DNA of 64,000 bases from an uncultured Flavobacteriaceae bacterium (GTDB lineage: Bacteria > Bacteroidota > Bacteroidia > Flavobacteriales > Flavobacteriaceae), in contig CANNCA010000008.1 of assembly GCA_947503005.1 (NCBI GenBank), positions 1 to 64,000 of the forward strand. The letters are read 5' to 3'. The notes beneath the pieces were generated by a model, which saw only the letters and a list, made by a program, of their open reading frames with translations, was not told the DNA's origin and did no database searches. Numbering within the stretch: the stretch's first letter is position 1; the number at the start of each line of letters is the position of its first letter. This document shows positions 38,410 through 46,797 of the stretch, one piece after another. A program made the position numbers and the translations under genes.

Positions 38410-39193
38410 TATGGAACTTAAGGAAAAAATAGCAGCTCAGAATAGTCAGTCGGTGCAGAAAAAAGTGGTGATTGATCTAAGGGACTTGCGCAAAAGTTTT
38501 GGGGATAACCATGTTCTGAACGGATTCAATATGAGACTGTATGAAGGTGAAAACTTGGTGGTTATGGGGAAATCGGGCTCTGGAAAATCAGTTATGATAA
38601 AATGTCTGGTAGGCCTAATGCAACCTGATAGCGGTTATATTGAGGTTTTGGGGAAGGAAATCAAAACTTTAGATCGGGAGACTTTGGATATTTTACGGTC
38701 CGATATAGGATTCCTATTTCAGGGAAGTGCCCTATATGATTCGATGACCGTTCGCGAGAATTTGGAATTTCCCTTGAGAAGACACAAAGAAAGAATGGGT
38801 CAAAATGCAGATACAGAACCTTTAGTACTGGAAGTTCTGGAAAATGTTGGTCTGGCCCACGCTATCGACCTCATGCCTGAAGAACTTTCAGGGGGAATGA
38901 AAAGGCGCATTGCGCTAGCACGAACCATTATTTTAAAACCAAAAATCATTCTCTACGATGAGCCGACCAGCGGATTGGATCCTATAACATCCAAAGAAAT
39001 TATTGAACTCATGCGAAGTATTCAAAAAAAATATGGTACCTCATCTTTGATCATTACGCATGATGTTGATTGTGCCCGTGTGGTATCAGAACGTATGGTT
39101 TTATTGGTTGATGGAATAAATTATGCAGAGGGTACCTACACGGAATTGTCCTCATCAAACGATCCGAAAGTGGAAGCTTTCTTTAAAAAATAA
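38399..39193 (+). CDS. MlaF-family ABC transporter ATP-binding protein
   Basis: 264 residues. Walker A GKSGSGKS, signature LSGGMKRRIALART, Walker B KIILYDEPTSGLD and switch ITHD are all present. It energises the permease encoded immediately upstream; the two genes overlap by 11 bases. An internal Met (MELKEK, 4 residues in) is an alternative start. Intact and of normal length for MlaF. Confidence 0.94.
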   Translation: MNYDMELKEKIAAQNSQSVQKKVVIDLRDLRKSFGDNHVLNGFNMRLYEGENLVVMGKSGSGKSVMIKCLVGLMQPDSGYIEVLGKEIKTLDRETLDILRSDIGFLFQGSALYDSMTVRENLEFPLRRHKERMGQNADTEPLVLEVLENVGLAHAIDLMPEELSGGMKRRIALARTIILKPKIILYDEPTSGLDPITSKEIIELMRSIQKKYGTSSLIITHDVDCARVVSERMVLLVDGINYAEGTYTELSSSNDPKVEAFFKK

Positions 39194-39196
39194 ACC

Positions 39197-40183
39197 ATGG
39201 CAAAAGCAAAGTTGGAAAATCTGAAATTAGGTTTGTTTGTAGTTCTAGGAACGATATTGTTGCTCGTAGCAGCTTATCTCATTGGAAACAGGCAAAATAT
39301 GTTCGAAAAAACATTTCCCGTAACTGCAGTATTTAAAAACGCAAGTGGTCTACAGAATGGGAACAACGTACGTTTCTCTGGGATTAATGTTGGCACTGTC
39401 AATAAAATTGAGATGGTCAATGATACGACAATAAGAGTGCATATGATCATTGCTGAAAAAATACAGCGGCATATTAAGAGAGATGCCGTTGCGACCATAG
39501 GATCAGACGGATTGGTAGGAAATATGCTTATCAACATTATACCAGGAGAAGGAAATGCACCCTTGATCCAAGCTGGAGACGAACTTGAGACGTACAGCAA
39601 AGTGGCCACGCAAGACATGATGAATACCTTGAATACAACCAATGAAAATGCGGCCCTTTTGACCGCCGATCTCTTGAAAGTGAGCCGGTCATTGACGCAA
39701 GGAGAAGGAACTTTCGGTAGATTGCTCAATGATACGGTGATGGCTGCCGATTTGCAACAGACCCTTGCCAATCTTAAAAATACTAGCAATCAGGCGAATT
39801 CCACGTTCTATGAACTAAACAAAATTATTAGAAGTATCAACTTTGAAGAAAGCACAGCAGGTGTGTTACTAAGTGATTCCCTTTCCGCAAGAAAAATGCA
39901 AAATGTTATTGCCAATCTAGAATCTTCGAGCATCGAAATTGAAAAGATGGCTAGAGATTTGAATTCCGTTGTTGGCGAAATGAAAGAGGGTAGTGGTGCT
40001 ATCAGCTTTTTGGCCACGGATACCCTTTTTGTAAATCAATTGGAAAACACCATGCGAAATGTAGATCAAGGGGTAGAACGGTTCAATGAAAACATGGAAG
40101 CCCTGAAGCATAACTTTTTAACCAGGGGATACTTTAAAAAACAAGAAAGACAAGAAAAGAAAGAAGCACGGGAAAATGAATAA
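39197..40183 (+). CDS. MlaD-type MCE-domain protein
   Basis: 328 residues. One N-terminal membrane segment (LGLFVVLGTILLLVAAYLIG), then a single MCE domain (FPVTAVFKNASGLQNGNNVRFSGINVGTV, residues about 38-115), then a long helical/coiled region and a charged Lys/Glu-rich tail. Such proteins are the substrate-binding ring of Mla transporters, anchored in the inner membrane and facing the periplasm. Three bases separate it from the ATPase gene. Confidence 0.93.
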   Translation: MAKAKLENLKLGLFVVLGTILLLVAAYLIGNRQNMFEKTFPVTAVFKNASGLQNGNNVRFSGINVGTVNKIEMVNDTTIRVHMIIAEKIQRHIKRDAVATIGSDGLVGNMLINIIPGEGNAPLIQAGDELETYSKVATQDMMNTLNTTNENAALLTADLLKVSRSLTQGEGTFGRLLNDTVMAADLQQTLANLKNTSNQANSTFYELNKIIRSINFEESTAGVLLSDSLSARKMQNVIANLESSSIEIEKMARDLNSVVGEMKEGSGAISFLATDTLFVNQLENTMRNVDQGVERFNENMEALKHNFLTRGYFKKQERQEKKEARENE

Positions 40184-40994
40184 GACCGTCAAGCCCATTG
40201 TATTTTTAATAGCTATGCTTACCGTTATTTCGTGTGGGATAAGTATAACGAACAATGATATTTATCAGGATGGAGATTGGGCCAATGCACAATGGTTGGG
40301 CCAAGATTTAGTTACTGTTTTCATTGCCGTGCCAATGTTATTGGTATCATACGTTCAGGCTATTTCAAAAAAAAGATGGAAATGGAATATGGTTTTGGCA
40401 GGTATCCTTTTTTATTTCGTTTACACCTATGCCTTCTTCGTGATTGTAGCAAAACTTACTTTTTTGTACCTCTTTCATTTACCGATTTTCGGACTTTCAG
40501 TTATCGGATTGTTTACTACACTTTTGAATTTATTCCATAAAGAGTATAAAATAGAAAGTCGAAATATTTGGACGAAAAGAGGTGTTATCTGTTTTTTACT
40601 GCTCATCGCTACTATGCTTTCCTTTCTTTGGCTTTCGGACATCATATCGCACTTAACCATCCCCAATTACCTATCTGATACACCAAACGGAGAACCTCCA
40701 TTAATCGTTTATTCTCTAGATTTGGGTATAGTTGTGCCGTTAATGCTCATTGCTGCATTTGGTTATTTGAAGAATACTCAATACGGATTCAAGCTGACCG
40801 GTGTACTGCTAACGAAATCGGCCACTATTGGTTTTGCATTGATGGGGATGTCACTTAGCATGTATCTTCAAGATCTTAACCCAGATTATTTTTTAATAGC
40901 ACTTTGGTGCTTTATTGGAATATTGGGATCGATTTTGACCGTAAGTTTTTTAAGAAAGCTCAAAATAAAATTAAACAATGTTTCCATCTTCTAA
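40176..40994 (+). CDS. hypothetical polytopic membrane protein in the Mla operon
   Basis: 272 residues, about seven hydrophobic segments (for example VTVFIAVPMLLVSYV, MVLAGILFYFVYTYAFFVIV, VVPLMLIAAFGYL). The first segment ends TVISCG, which imitates a lipobox but is probably a membrane helix. It overlaps the MCE gene by 8 bases, so translation is coupled; its 3' end overlaps the convergent TerB gene by 24 bases. Function unknown; possibly an accessory to lipid transport, or simply a co-regulated gene. Confidence 0.8.
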   Translation: MNKTVKPIVFLIAMLTVISCGISITNNDIYQDGDWANAQWLGQDLVTVFIAVPMLLVSYVQAISKKRWKWNMVLAGILFYFVYTYAFFVIVAKLTFLYLFHLPIFGLSVIGLFTTLLNLFHKEYKIESRNIWTKRGVICFLLLIATMLSFLWLSDIISHLTIPNYLSDTPNGEPPLIVYSLDLGIVVPLMLIAAFGYLKNTQYGFKLTGVLLTKSATIGFALMGMSLSMYLQDLNPDYFLIALWCFIGILGSILTVSFLRKLKIKLNNVSIF

Positions 40995-41384
40995 TTTAGT
41001 GTCGCCACCGAAGACTTTGATACACTTTTCAATTTCTTTTTGGGCCCTATCACTTGTAAAGCCCAGTCCAATTGCATATTTAAATACCAATTCTCTTTCC
41101 TCATCATCGAATTCATTGTCGGCATAAATCATACTGAACAAATCCTCAAGTCGTTCTATACGTTCTTCAAGGGTATATGGAGGAATCAATGGGTATTTTT
41201 GAGGGTTTTTAAGAATAGCTTTAGCATCTTCCTCCGAAACGTCAAGCTTAAAGGCAAAACGCTCCAAAACCTTTTTTTCTTGAGGATTGATAGGGCCATC
41301 AACCGAAGCTAATTTTACAATTGCTGCGAAGTGTGCTAAATTACTTTTATGCTCACCTGATTCATACGCGTCTAAAATGGACAT
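40971..41384 (-). CDS. TerB-family protein
   Basis: 137 residues, all-helical. IVKLASVDGPINPQEKKVLERFA and SMIYADNEFDDEERELVFKYA are the two TerB half-repeats with Asp-rich metal-type loops. The family is named for tellurite resistance but most single-domain members have unknown roles, often at the membrane or in stress responses. FNR-like box 2 and a TACCTTTC -7 element precede it. Confidence 0.85.
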   Translation of the reverse strand: MSILDAYESGEHKSNLAHFAAIVKLASVDGPINPQEKKVLERFAFKLDVSEEDAKAILKNPQKYPLIPPYTLEERIERLEDLFSMIYADNEFDDEERELVFKYAIGLGFTSDRAQKEIEKCIKVFGGDTKLEDGNIV

Positions 41385-41693
41385 TTTTATAATTTTTTAG
41401 GTATTAATACTTTTTATTTCAATGAAAGGGAAAGGTACTTCCCTAAGTGGGTTTTACCAATGACACTTATCAGTTTCATCCGATTTTTTTCAATTGTAAT
41501 GGGTCCTTTTTTTCATTAAGCATTTACTGGATCATTATGGTAAGCAAAATGAACCTTATTATCGACAGGGTATTCTAAATGACCTGCACCAGTTGTTAAC
41601 TAGAAACAGGTTGTTCATACTTAGTATCAATGACATGAGAGAAGCTTGGGAAAAAAATCGAAAAAAAATTGCTTACTGTATACTTCCAACTGC
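41385..41693. other. intergenic region holding the TerB promoter
   Basis: Contains FNR-like box 2 and its -7 element; the rest (to the AI-2E stop at 41694) shows no gene. A 72-codon plus-strand frame overlapping the transporter is rejected. Confidence 0.5.
41461..41472 (-). promoter_or_regulatory. FNR/CRP-like box 2 with TerB promoter
   Basis: TGACACTTATCA; minus-strand -7 element TACCTTTC at 41437-41430 (one mismatch), centres exactly 33 bases apart, 77 bases before the TerB start. Confidence 0.7.
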
Positions 41694-42832
41694 CTACTTC
41701 CTTTTCCTCTCCCTTTCCTCGAAAAAAACATCAAAAAATCGGTGTTCTCTGCTATCAAAATCTTCAAGAAAAACATTTGACTTCCTTGAAAGCCCATCCT
41801 CCATTAGATAGCTAAGTGGTGTCAGCACATCAAAACTTCTAAATACCTCCTTTGAAATTGCTAAAACTGGAAGCGCCAATATCATACCCGAAATGCCCCA
41901 GATAAATCCTCCAAGAAAGAGTCCCATAATAATGAACAAGGGGTTGACCTTGATGCTCGAACCCATGACATTGGGCGAAATCACATTGCCCTCCAATTGC
42001 TGGATGATAATATACCATATCAAAACCGCCAAAGGTTGCCATAAGGAATCGGAAACCATCAGCATGTACGTAATGGGCAGAACGGCACCTATCGAGGTAC
42101 CCACGTAGGGAATGATTTCTAAAAAGCCCGCCAAAAATCCCCAAAAAAAGGGATAAGGAACCCCGATTAGCCACAGACCCGATCCAATGAGTACCCCTAG
42201 GATAACGATAATCAGCCCTTGCCCGATCATGTAGCGCTTGGCCAATTTTTGTAGTTGTACGAAAAGTTGTTCCGTTGTTTCCCGATACTTCGGATTTACT
42301 TGCGACAGGAAAAAGTTCTTGAAGGCCGTTCGGTACAGTAGAAAAAAATAGGTGATCAAAACAATCAACACCATATTTGCAAGAATGGTAGTGCCCGATT
42401 GAAAACTGTCCTGCAAAAGACCGACGGGAATATCAACTGCCGAAAGCAAATTTTCAGATACCCAGTTCGCCGAAGTTTCGGGATTTAAGTTAAACTGTTG
42501 ATTGAGCCAATCCATAAATTGGTTTGCAACATTGCTTAGCTTTTCCCGTATCGATGGTAAATCGCTGAACAAAATACGCGATTGATTAAAAAAGAAAAAT
42601 AGTACTGCAAATAATGGTACAACGGCAACAAGGTAGGCCACCAAGATAGAAATGATCCTGTTGTGTAATTTCCCCTCGAAAAAAGCCACGATGGGCATTA
42701 ACATCAGGGCAAAAAAAAACTAAATAGCAACGGAATAAGTATAATCCGGCCTTCCATGAGCAAATAAACTAGCAAGGCCGTTACGCCAAAAAAATAAAAA
42801 ACATTGGGCAGGTTGATGGTATATCTTTTCAT
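41694..42832 (-). pseudogene. AI-2E family transporter, frameshifted in a homopolymer
   Basis: The downstream frame (from an internal ATG at 42704) encodes 336 residues of an AI-2E/PerM-type membrane transporter: GQGLIIVILGVLIGSGLWLIG, PYPFFWGFLAGFLEIIPYVG, NVMGSSIKVNPLFIIMG. The missing N terminus is encoded just upstream in another frame, starting MKRYTINLPNVFYFFG at ATG 42832, and runs to LLFSFF before meeting a run of nine T (plus-strand A9 at 42711-42719). One added base restores SFFFALMLMP and a 379-residue full-length protein. A perfectly placed promoter (box 3) supports 42832 as the true start. The gene could be truly inactive, phase-variable, or a sequencing error. Confidence 0.88.
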
Positions 42833-42879
42833 TGCAAATGAATCTTTTCAAAAATAAGACGGCTTTAAAGTTTATGGAA

Positions 42880-42891
42880 TGACGAATATCA
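42880..42891 (-). promoter_or_regulatory. FNR/CRP-like box 3 with AI-2E transporter promoter
   Basis: TGACGAATATCA; exact minus-strand -7 element TATTTTTG at 42856-42849, centres 33 bases apart, placing the transcription start about 13 bases before ATG 42832. Confidence 0.75.
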
Positions 42892-42947
42892 GTAGGTATA
42901 AAATCTTTGAACGGTTTTTTTGGTTTTCTAAATTTTTTGTATTCTTC

Positions 42948-43541
42948 TTATCTATTTTTGTCTTTTAGCCTTCGCTCATCCTTCAATGCCCAGTAAATTC
43001 CTTTAACATCCTTGACCCAAAAATCGTAAATGAAAATCAATGTAATTTCTTCAATTGTTTCTATTACTCCTATGACAATCATCAGATAAAATAGAACATA
43101 ATGAGGGCCAAAGAACAAGGTAAATAGGATGAAGGTGGCTTGTACGATTGCTGAGGTTTTGGCCAAATAGGTATGGAATGCCGTCGTCTTTCCATATTTA
43201 GCAAAGGCTAGTATCATCTGAATAATGTACGGAACAAAGGCAATACCAATCAGTACCAAATTGGCTTTTATAAAACTTTTCTCAAATATCCATAATCCGA
43301 TAAGGGCCATGATAAAGGTCAATTGGTCACCCATAGAATCGAGCTGTGAGCCCCTTGCGCTGCAAAGCTTTAGTTTGCGCGCCAGAAAACCATCGATAGC
43401 ATCGGTGGCGTAGCTAATTAAGAGAAACCACGAAAAAAGTTCCCGCTCTTTCAACCATAGTAAAACCACTAGTAAGGGAACGGCCGCAATGCGATAGAAT
43501 GAGAACCAATCAGCTATATTATAATTTTTGAAGGTGAGCAT
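42948..43541 (-). CDS. CDP-alcohol phosphatidyltransferase family protein
   Basis: 197 residues, membrane protein. The family motif D-x2-D-G-x2-A-R-x8-G-x3-D-x3-D is complete: DAIDGFLARK then G-SQLDSMGD. Members move a phosphatidyl group from CDP-diacylglycerol to an alcohol (as in phosphatidylglycerophosphate synthase). The substrate alcohol cannot be told. It starts 4 bases after the stop of the preceding gene, so the two are an operon. Confidence 0.9.
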   Translation of the reverse strand: MLTFKNYNIADWFSFYRIAAVPLLVVLLWLKERELFSWFLLISYATDAIDGFLARKLKLCSARGSQLDSMGDQLTFIMALIGLWIFEKSFIKANLVLIGIAFVPYIIQMILAFAKYGKTTAFHTYLAKTSAIVQATFILFTLFFGPHYVLFYLMIVIGVIETIEEITLIFIYDFWVKDVKGIYWALKDERRLKDKNR

Positions 43542-43545
43542 CGCA

Positions 43546-44064
43546 CTATTCGACTTTCAATAATGGATTCAGTCGGTTGAAAATGTTTTCGACCACATGT
43601 GGCGCATCATCCATTTTAGATTCTCCGGTAATGGCATCCACTCCTTCCATTTTTGCGGTTCCAGGCCCGGAAGTTGTCAGAACTACAATTTTGTCTCGAT
43701 GAGCTAATGTCCTTTCTATGAAGGTCGCAACCTCGGCCGGAGGTTTTTCGTACTCCCAAGTATGCATGACCAAAATAGCCCTATAATCAGTTGGGGCAAC
43801 TTCGTTCAAAGCAGAAATATCGATGACTTTTATAAAGACCGAATCAGATTTGTAGTAGTCAACTATCGCCTGGGTCACTGTATTTTTGAAATCACTGCCT
43901 TGAGTGGCAAGCAGTAATTTTTTCTCTAGATTTGGAGAATTTACTTCATATGTTTGGGCCGTTTCCATCGAATATTTGTTCTTGTACCAAAGTGCAAACA
44001 AAAAGAAAATTGCCAGTAGGGTGATAAGTGTGCCTACTACGACTTTATACCATTTTATTTTCAT
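43546..44064 (-). CDS. membrane-anchored flavodoxin-fold-like protein, unknown
   Basis: 172 residues. One N-terminal anchor (VVVGTLITLLAIFFLFALWY) followed by an alpha/beta domain with alternating strands KLLLATQGSDFKNTVTQAIVDYY, VFIKVIDISAL, YRAILVMHTWEY and KIVVLTTSGPG. The layout recalls a flavodoxin-like fold, but the phosphate-binding loop is not canonical. First gene of the pair with the phosphatidyltransferase. No FNR-like box seen upstream. Confidence 0.75.
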   Translation of the reverse strand: MKIKWYKVVVGTLITLLAIFFLFALWYKNKYSMETAQTYEVNSPNLEKKLLLATQGSDFKNTVTQAIVDYYKSDSVFIKVIDISALNEVAPTDYRAILVMHTWEYEKPPAEVATFIERTLAHRDKIVVLTTSGPGTAKMEGVDAITGESKMDDAPHVVENIFNRLNPLLKVE

Positions 44065-44246
44065 GATTATTTTTTATTAGTTTGAAATTACAATCCCGCT
44101 ATGCTTCGTTTCATCTTAGAACCTTTAGGGTATCAATACGACATGGATAATTTTTTCAATGTTCCAAGTGCGATTCGATTCGTTGTTTGATTGTTGCCTT
44201 TTTTGGCATGTGGTGGGAGTGATACCATTCCATATATATTTTTATT

Positions 44247-44534
44247 CTAGCCATGCAATTTCTGGTGGGTATCTAAATGATGCGCCAGCATTTTTTCTAA
44301 GCTCTCCAAATAGTCTTGCAACACACTCGCATCAATTTTGGGGTGTGAACTGTCTGGGACAGTCATCGGATTTTCGTCCAAAAATCGGTACAATTCCGGA
44401 TGATAGGATTCTATCCTGTTAGTCAGTTCGGTTATCTCATGCAATAATGTCTTCGAACTTTTCATTTCAGTCGGAATTAACTTTTTGAAAATAATTGACT
44501 TGAGGTTAAATTCTGAATTTGCCCATTGCATCAA
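44247..44534 (-). CDS. small helical hypothetical protein
   Basis: 95 residues from ATG 44534; a later Met (44465, MKSSKTLLHEI) is an alternative. Helical with LLHEITELTNRIESYHPELYRFLDE and a C-terminal SLEKMLAHHLDTH. Not recognised. A minus-strand promoter (FNR-like box 4 with TAGCTTTA) would start transcription about 14 bases before 44534, favouring the longer form. Confidence 0.65.
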   Translation of the reverse strand: MMQWANSEFNLKSIIFKKLIPTEMKSSKTLLHEITELTNRIESYHPELYRFLDENPMTVPDSSHPKIDASVLQDYLESLEKMLAHHLDTHQKLHG

Positions 44535-44582
44535 TCTTAAGTTTTATTGATTAAAGCTATGGATTCGTAGTGCTATCTGAAA

Positions 44583-44594
44583 TGATCTTGATCA
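44583..44594 (-). promoter_or_regulatory. FNR/CRP-like box 4 with promoter of the small helical gene
   Basis: TGATCTTGATCA; minus-strand -7-like TAGCTTTA at 44559-44552, centres exactly 33 bases apart. Confidence 0.65.
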
Positions 44595-44614
44595 GTTGAA
44601 AAGGGCTATTGAAA

Positions 44615-44626
44615 TGACTTGAATCA
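44615..44626 (+). promoter_or_regulatory. FNR/CRP-like box 5 before the phosphoribosyltransferase gene
   Basis: TGACTTGAATCA, 32 bases from box 4. On the plus side only a weak TATTTTAT lies at the expected place (34 bases). Probably serves the divergent phosphoribosyltransferase. Confidence 0.55.
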
Positions 44627-44785
44627 TTGCAAGGCAGGCGTACGATTATTTATTTTATACGCCTCTAGAACTAGAGAAATCATTCAGAAAACCTTGTTAC
44701 CCTGATTGATACCAATAGTATTCTTGTAACAAAGGAGAACAAGATAAAAATCGTTGAATAACGACGAGGAAATAAACACAAAAAA

Positions 44786-45418
44786 ATGACAATGTTCAAA
44801 GATAGAATCGATGCTGGTAGGCAACTGGCGGAAAAATTGACAATTTACAAGGATCAAGAAAATGTACTGATTTTGGCCATACCCCGCGGTGGATTACCCT
44901 TGGGCGCCATCATCGCAAAGTCTTTAAATGCACCGTTAGATGTGGCCCTTTCAAAGAAAATAGGCCACCCTTACAACAAAGAATATGCGATTGGAGCGGT
45001 AAGTCTGGAAAGTACAATACTAGATAATGCGATAGGGGTGACCAAGGGTTATATTGAAGAAGAAACAAAACGCATTCGCAAAAAACTCAAAAAGAGATAT
45101 GAACAATATTATAGCAATCGTTCTCCTATGAATGTGAAAGATAAAATCGTCATTATCGTTGATGACGGCATTGCAACAGGGAATACTGTCTTGGCCACTG
45201 CTGAGTTGGTAGTTGGTCAAAAGGCAAAAGAAGTAATTGTAGCCATTCCGGTCGCACCTAAATCCACTCGAGACAGTTTAAAGAGCTCGTCATACATCGA
45301 TGACGTAATTTGCTTGCAGACCCCATCAAATTTTCAAGCCGTAGGGCAGTTTTATATGGAATTCCCTCAGATTACCGATGAAGAGGCCATTAAGATATTA
45401 AATAGTGGTATCGCTTGA
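44786..45418 (+). CDS. phosphoribosyltransferase-domain protein
   Basis: 210 residues. PRPP-binding signature VIIVDDGIATGNT, early PRGGLPLGAIIAKSL and flexible-loop region with KRIRKKLKKRYEQYY. The family subgroup (sometimes fused to hydrolases) is not a classical nucleotide-salvage enzyme; related stand-alone genes occur in hypoxia/dormancy gene sets such as that of Mycobacterium. An alternative start at the third codon (MFKDRI) is possible. Divergent from the small helical gene across boxes 4 and 5. Confidence 0.88.
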   Translation: MTMFKDRIDAGRQLAEKLTIYKDQENVLILAIPRGGLPLGAIIAKSLNAPLDVALSKKIGHPYNKEYAIGAVSLESTILDNAIGVTKGYIEEETKRIRKKLKKRYEQYYSNRSPMNVKDKIVIIVDDGIATGNTVLATAELVVGQKAKEVIVAIPVAPKSTRDSLKSSSYIDDVICLQTPSNFQAVGQFYMEFPQITDEEAIKILNSGIA

Positions 45419-45572
45419 CAGTGACCCCCATTTTTTATCATTTTGTGGTTAAAGAGATAGTAGGGTCTTAAAAAAAAAAATGTTGCTAGTTTAAAGTATT
45501 ACCAAAGAATGAGCACCGTATAAAAACCAAAGCTTTTCCACGGTGCCCAATAACCAACCAACTAAAAAAAAA

Positions 45573-45779
45573 CTATTCCTCCATAATGCCAAAGGTGACC
45601 TTGGCATTTACACGATATTCTGAAATTTGATTGTTATCGACTTTTACCTGCATATCCTTTATATAAACAGATTTTATGTTTTTTATCGTTTTTGATGCTT
45701 CATCGATAACGTTTTTGACGGCATCTTCAAAACTCTTAGTGGAGTTACCCAATAGCTCTATTACTTTTAATACTGACAT
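45573..45779 (-). CDS. dodecin family flavin-binding protein
   Basis: 68 residues from ATG 45779 (MSVLKVIELLGNSTKSFEDAV); a longer frame to 45809 adds ten residues not seen in dodecins. The small beta-alpha-beta-beta pattern with SVYIKDMQVKVDNNQISEYRVNAKVTFGI matches dodecins, which form dodecamers that bind and protect flavins. It follows the PepSY-like gene by 36 bases on the same strand and so likely shares its FNR-like promoter. Confidence 0.9.
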   Translation of the reverse strand: MSVLKVIELLGNSTKSFEDAVKNVIDEASKTIKNIKSVYIKDMQVKVDNNQISEYRVNAKVTFGIMEE

Positions 45780-45815
45780 AATTTTTACAATGTTTATAGT
45801 CCAAATCAATTCCTC

Positions 45816-46325
45816 TTAAATAAATTCTCCCTTTTCATTAAGTTTTACTCGTAGAACCTTATCTCCATTTTCCAACTTAAGTTTGTAGGTTTTCTTGGCA
45901 CCCTTACCGTCTTTATAATTGACTAAATAAACATCTTTGGTGATGGTCCATTCAGGAAATCGGTCCAAAACTGCTGTTTTAACCGAAGTCGGCAAATTGA
46001 TGTCTTTGAACTTTTCAGCAGTTCTTATGAGTTTACCGTCCTTGTCATAAGCTGCCAAGATTTTGCCCTCAGGAATAAAAAAGGTTATGTTGTAGAGGTC
46101 ATAATCATCTTGATAAAAATCGGAATCCTTAATGTTATATGAGGCTACTTTGCGCTCCAATAACTGAACAGGTACCGATGCCACTTCCATGGTATTTACA
46201 TCGTTCAAATACTTGTAATTGGTGGCATAAACTGTGACTTCAGATAGATTTTCTGTCTTTACTATCTGTGAAAAAGCTTGGGTGGTCAACCCAAATGCTA
46301 ATAGACCTAATACTATTTTTTTCAT
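45816..46325 (-). CDS. secreted PepSY-like protein
   Basis: 169 residues. Signal peptide (IVLGLLAFGLTTQAFSQ). The rest resembles periplasmic PepSY-like/BLIP-fold proteins of Bacteroidetes: LPTSVKTAVLDRFPEWTITKDVYLVNY and a C-terminal KVLRVKLNEKGEFI typical of a repeated beta-hairpin. Function unknown; such proteins are often induced by stress. Promoter with FNR-like box 6 and exact TAGTTTTG -7 element upstream; dodecin downstream. Confidence 0.82.
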   Translation of the reverse strand: MKKIVLGLLAFGLTTQAFSQIVKTENLSEVTVYATNYKYLNDVNTMEVASVPVQLLERKVASYNIKDSDFYQDDYDLYNITFFIPEGKILAAYDKDGKLIRTAEKFKDINLPTSVKTAVLDRFPEWTITKDVYLVNYKDGKGAKKTYKLKLENGDKVLRVKLNEKGEFI

Positions 46326-46797
46326 GACTTTAGTTTTTAAATATGAATTAAGTAATAAGATAAACTTAGGCTTATCGAGTCAAAACTACATATGTTAACA
46401 AGTACCGACAATGACTTGGGTCAGTTTGGGAAGTTTACCTTAGGTTCGCTATTCTTTACCTCAAAAATCTAATGGGTGCTGCCTTTAGGTTATTTGGTCT
46501 GCTGGGTTTGCCGGCTTGCTCCATTTCAAAATGATTTGTTGGCTCTTAGTTTCTTCAGATCATCTATGGCCTTTTTCTTTAGTACAAATTCAGGTCTGGT
46601 GCCATACGATTATCTCAAGGTACATTTAGGTAGCACAAATTTGATTTCCATCTTGACAAAAAACTGAACACCGCAAATTTCCTTGACGATTTATTGCTGC
46701 GGATCTTTTCTGTTTTCCGGGAGAAGGTCGCATTGGACCTGAAACTGTAGTTACGTCACTTTGAAATAACCATTGAATAACTTCAACTAGGTTCATT
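46326..46797. other. intergenic region with PepSY-dodecin promoter
   Basis: Holds FNR-like box 6 and its -7 element in the left part. No accepted gene; an 82-codon minus-strand frame at 46626-46874 is rejected. Confidence 0.5.
46412..46423 (-). promoter_or_regulatory. FNR/CRP-like box 6 with PepSY-dodecin promoter
   Basis: TGACTTGGGTCA; exact minus-strand -7 element TAGTTTTG at 46388-46381, centres 33 bases apart. Confidence 0.78.

Noticed and set aside
41593-41811. 72-codon plus-strand frame
   Set aside because: Overlaps the AI-2E transporter 3' end antisense and has low-complexity sequence.
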